DNA from: DASRHT01 sp035293765
GTDB taxonomy: Bacteria; Chloroflexota; Ktedonobacteria; Ktedonobacterales; Ktedonobacteraceae
DNA: 64,000 bases
Direction of reading: 5' to 3'
Assembly (NCBI GenBank): GCA_035293765.1
Contig: DATGMF010000079.1
Coordinates: 1-64,000, forward strand
Shown here one piece after another: positions 62,752-64,000 of this stretch. Below the pieces are notes generated by a model that was given only the letters and a program-made list of their open reading frames with translations, searched no databases and was not told where the DNA came from. Within the stretch, counting starts at the first letter, position 1, and every line of letters begins with the position of its first letter. The position numbers and the translations under genes are program-made.

Positions 62752-64000
62752 ATGACAGACATTGCTATCGTCGGGATGTCCTGTTGCTATCCTGATGCTC
62801 GATCTCCCCAGGAATTATGGGAAAATGTGCTCGCCCAGAGGCAGGCGTTCAGACGCTTTCCTGCTGAACGCCTGCGCATCGAGGACTATTTTTGCCAGGA
62901 CGTTAACACACCTGACACAACTTACGCCTCACAAGGAGCATTCATCCAAAACTACGAATTTGATCGTGTGCGTTTCCGCATCTCAGGAAGTGCTTATCGC
63001 TCCAGCGATCTGGCTCACTGGCTGGCTCTAGATATTGCTTCGCAGGCGCTTGCCGATGCGGGCTTCTCGACCCCGGAAAGCTTACCCGCGACGACAACGA
63101 GAGTAGTGGTAGGAAACACGCTGACAGGCGAATTTTCCCGTGCCAATAGTCTGAGGCTGCGCTGGCCGTATGTCCATCGCGTGGTCGAGGCCACATTATG
63201 CCAGGAGGGGTGGAGCGTCGAACAACGCCAGCCTTTTCTTAGAAGACTGGAAGCACTCTATAAAGCGCCTTTTGCTCCTATTGGCGAAGAGACGCTGGCA
63301 GGCGGCCTATCTAATACTATTGCTGGTCGGATTTGTAATTACTTTAACCTTAAAGGTGGAGGATATACTGTCGATGGAGCCTGTGCCTCCTCGCTGCTGG
63401 CTATTGCAACAGCCTGTAGCGCCCTTGCCGCTGGCGAAGCTGATCTAGCCCTAGCTGGGGGAGTTGATCTGAGCCTGGACCCCTTTGAAATCGTGGGGTT
63501 TGCCAAAACCGCCGCCCTCGCTGCTGAAGAAATGCGTGTCTATGATTTGCGCTCTAATGGGTTTATTCCAGGTGAGGGCTGCGGTTTTGTGGCGCTGATG
63601 CGTTACGAGGACGCCCTGGCGCAGCAGAGGCGCGTCTACGCCCTCGTTCGTGGCTGGGGCATCTCTTCAGATGGCAGTGGTGGGATCACGCGTCCAGAGG
63701 CTGAGGGCCAGTTACTCGCTTTGAAGCGGGCCTACCACAAGGCTGGCATTGGTATTGACTCTGTCGAGTACTTTGAAGGGCACGGAACTGGTACCAGCGT
63801 TGGCGATCTTACTGAACTGCAGACGGTTTCTCGTGCGCGTCGGCAGGCGTCGGCCTCAGTTCCTCCAGCGATCATTGGCTCGATCAAGGCTAATATCGGC
63901 CATACCAAAGCTGCAGCAGGTGTAGCGGGATTTATTAAAGCAACGATGGCTCTTTCTACGCAGATCGTTCCACCTATGACCGGAACAGGCCAGCTCCATC
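62752..64000 (+). CDS. Enediyne/PUFA-type iterative type I PKS, ketosynthase part
   Basis: 416 codons are visible from the ATG at 62752 (GAGGAG upstream) to the right edge, without a stop. It is a ketosynthase from its first residues (MTDIAIVGMSCCYPDARSPQ). The active Cys211 is in VDGACASSLLAIA, His344 in EGHGTGT and His384 in IGHTKAAAG. The block GGVDLSLDPFEIVGFAKTAA and RVYDLRSNGFIPGEGCG is characteristic of enediyne (PksE) and polyunsaturated-fatty-acid synthases rather than modular PKS. With DUF1702 directly upstream, an enediyne-type synthase is favoured. The acyltransferase, ACP, ketoreductase and dehydratase lie outside the window. Confidence 0.92.
   Translation, partial: MTDIAIVGMSCCYPDARSPQELWENVLAQRQAFRRFPAERLRIEDYFCQDVNTPDTTYASQGAFIQNYEFDRVRFRISGSAYRSSDLAHWLALDIASQALADAGFSTPESLPATTTRVVVGNTLTGEFSRANSLRLRWPYVHRVVEATLCQEGWSVEQRQPFLRRLEALYKAPFAPIGEETLAGGLSNTIAGRICNYFNLKGGGYTVDGACASSLLAIATACSALAAGEADLALAGGVDLSLDPFEIVGFAKTAALAAEEMRVYDLRSNGFIPGEGCGFVALMRYEDALAQQRRVYALVRGWGISSDGSGGITRPEAEGQLLALKRAYHKAGIGIDSVEYFEGHGTGTSVGDLTELQTVSRARRQASASVPPAIIGSIKANIGHTKAAAGVAGFIKATMALSTQIVPPMTGTGQLH

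Overview
The window reads as a large, moderately GC-rich genome of a filamentous, sporulating soil Chloroflexota of the Ktedonobacteria type. The inference rests on gene content: many CBM2-linked secreted cellulases, membrane-anchored XRE regulators, SARP/BTAD regulators, ECF sigma plus beta-propeller pairs, an unprocessed-type L27, and many short GC-rich palindromic repeats. It was made without a database search. No rRNA, tRNA or CRISPR array was seen.

Layout. 1-18.5 kb is mostly core and housekeeping: an edge-truncated membrane protein, a small XRE protein, a globin, a class III CoA-transferase next to a CarH/LitR-like B12 regulator, rplU-rpmA, purH, psuG, an alpha/beta-hydrolase without its triad, an SPFH-like membrane protein, RicT with a cysteine-rich tail, an ANTAR response regulator and a DAHP synthase. 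The DAHP synthase has a full attenuator: promoter, a 20-codon leader peptide with Tyr, Phe and Trp codons, an upstream hairpin and an intrinsic terminator.

18.6-36.6 kb is a cellulose-degradation locus: GH48 then GH6 (minus), GH9 (plus) and a GH-A clan enzyme then GH5 (minus). All carry CBM2 modules on Thr/Pro linkers. Three cellulase promoters share one architecture, TGTCTAGTG-N7-TTGTAT-N17/18-TACA(C/G)T, and two also share a LacI/CRE-like operator in the 5' leader. A membrane-anchored XRE protein is divergent from GH48, and an ECF sigma/WD40 anti-sigma-like pair and a lipoprotein are interleaved.

36.8-59.7 kb is accessory and defence DNA: a broken SARP/AAA gene, an AbiEii-like nucleotidyltransferase pair, a TPR protein, CcbP-alkD, a RelE-domain ORF running antisense into alkD, and an AT-rich gap. 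Then comes a three-gene operon with a following helicase: a 1732-aa DUF1998 helicase with a C-terminal PD-(D/E)XK-like nuclease, a SNF2 helicase, an Eco57I/PglX-like adenine methyltransferase with a compositionally distinct specificity region, and a UPF1/DNA2-like helicase with a coiled-coil insert. The parts recall DISARM class 1 and Druantia but do not match either canonical set. A decayed IS with 21-bp inverted repeats closes the region.

59.9-64 kb is the left end of a biosynthetic cluster: three 22-bp-phased heptamers of SARP-operator type, a small membrane peptide, an NHLP/Os1348-like peptide, a SARP regulator, a DUF1702 protein and the ketosynthase of an enediyne/PUFA-type iterative PKS running off the right edge.
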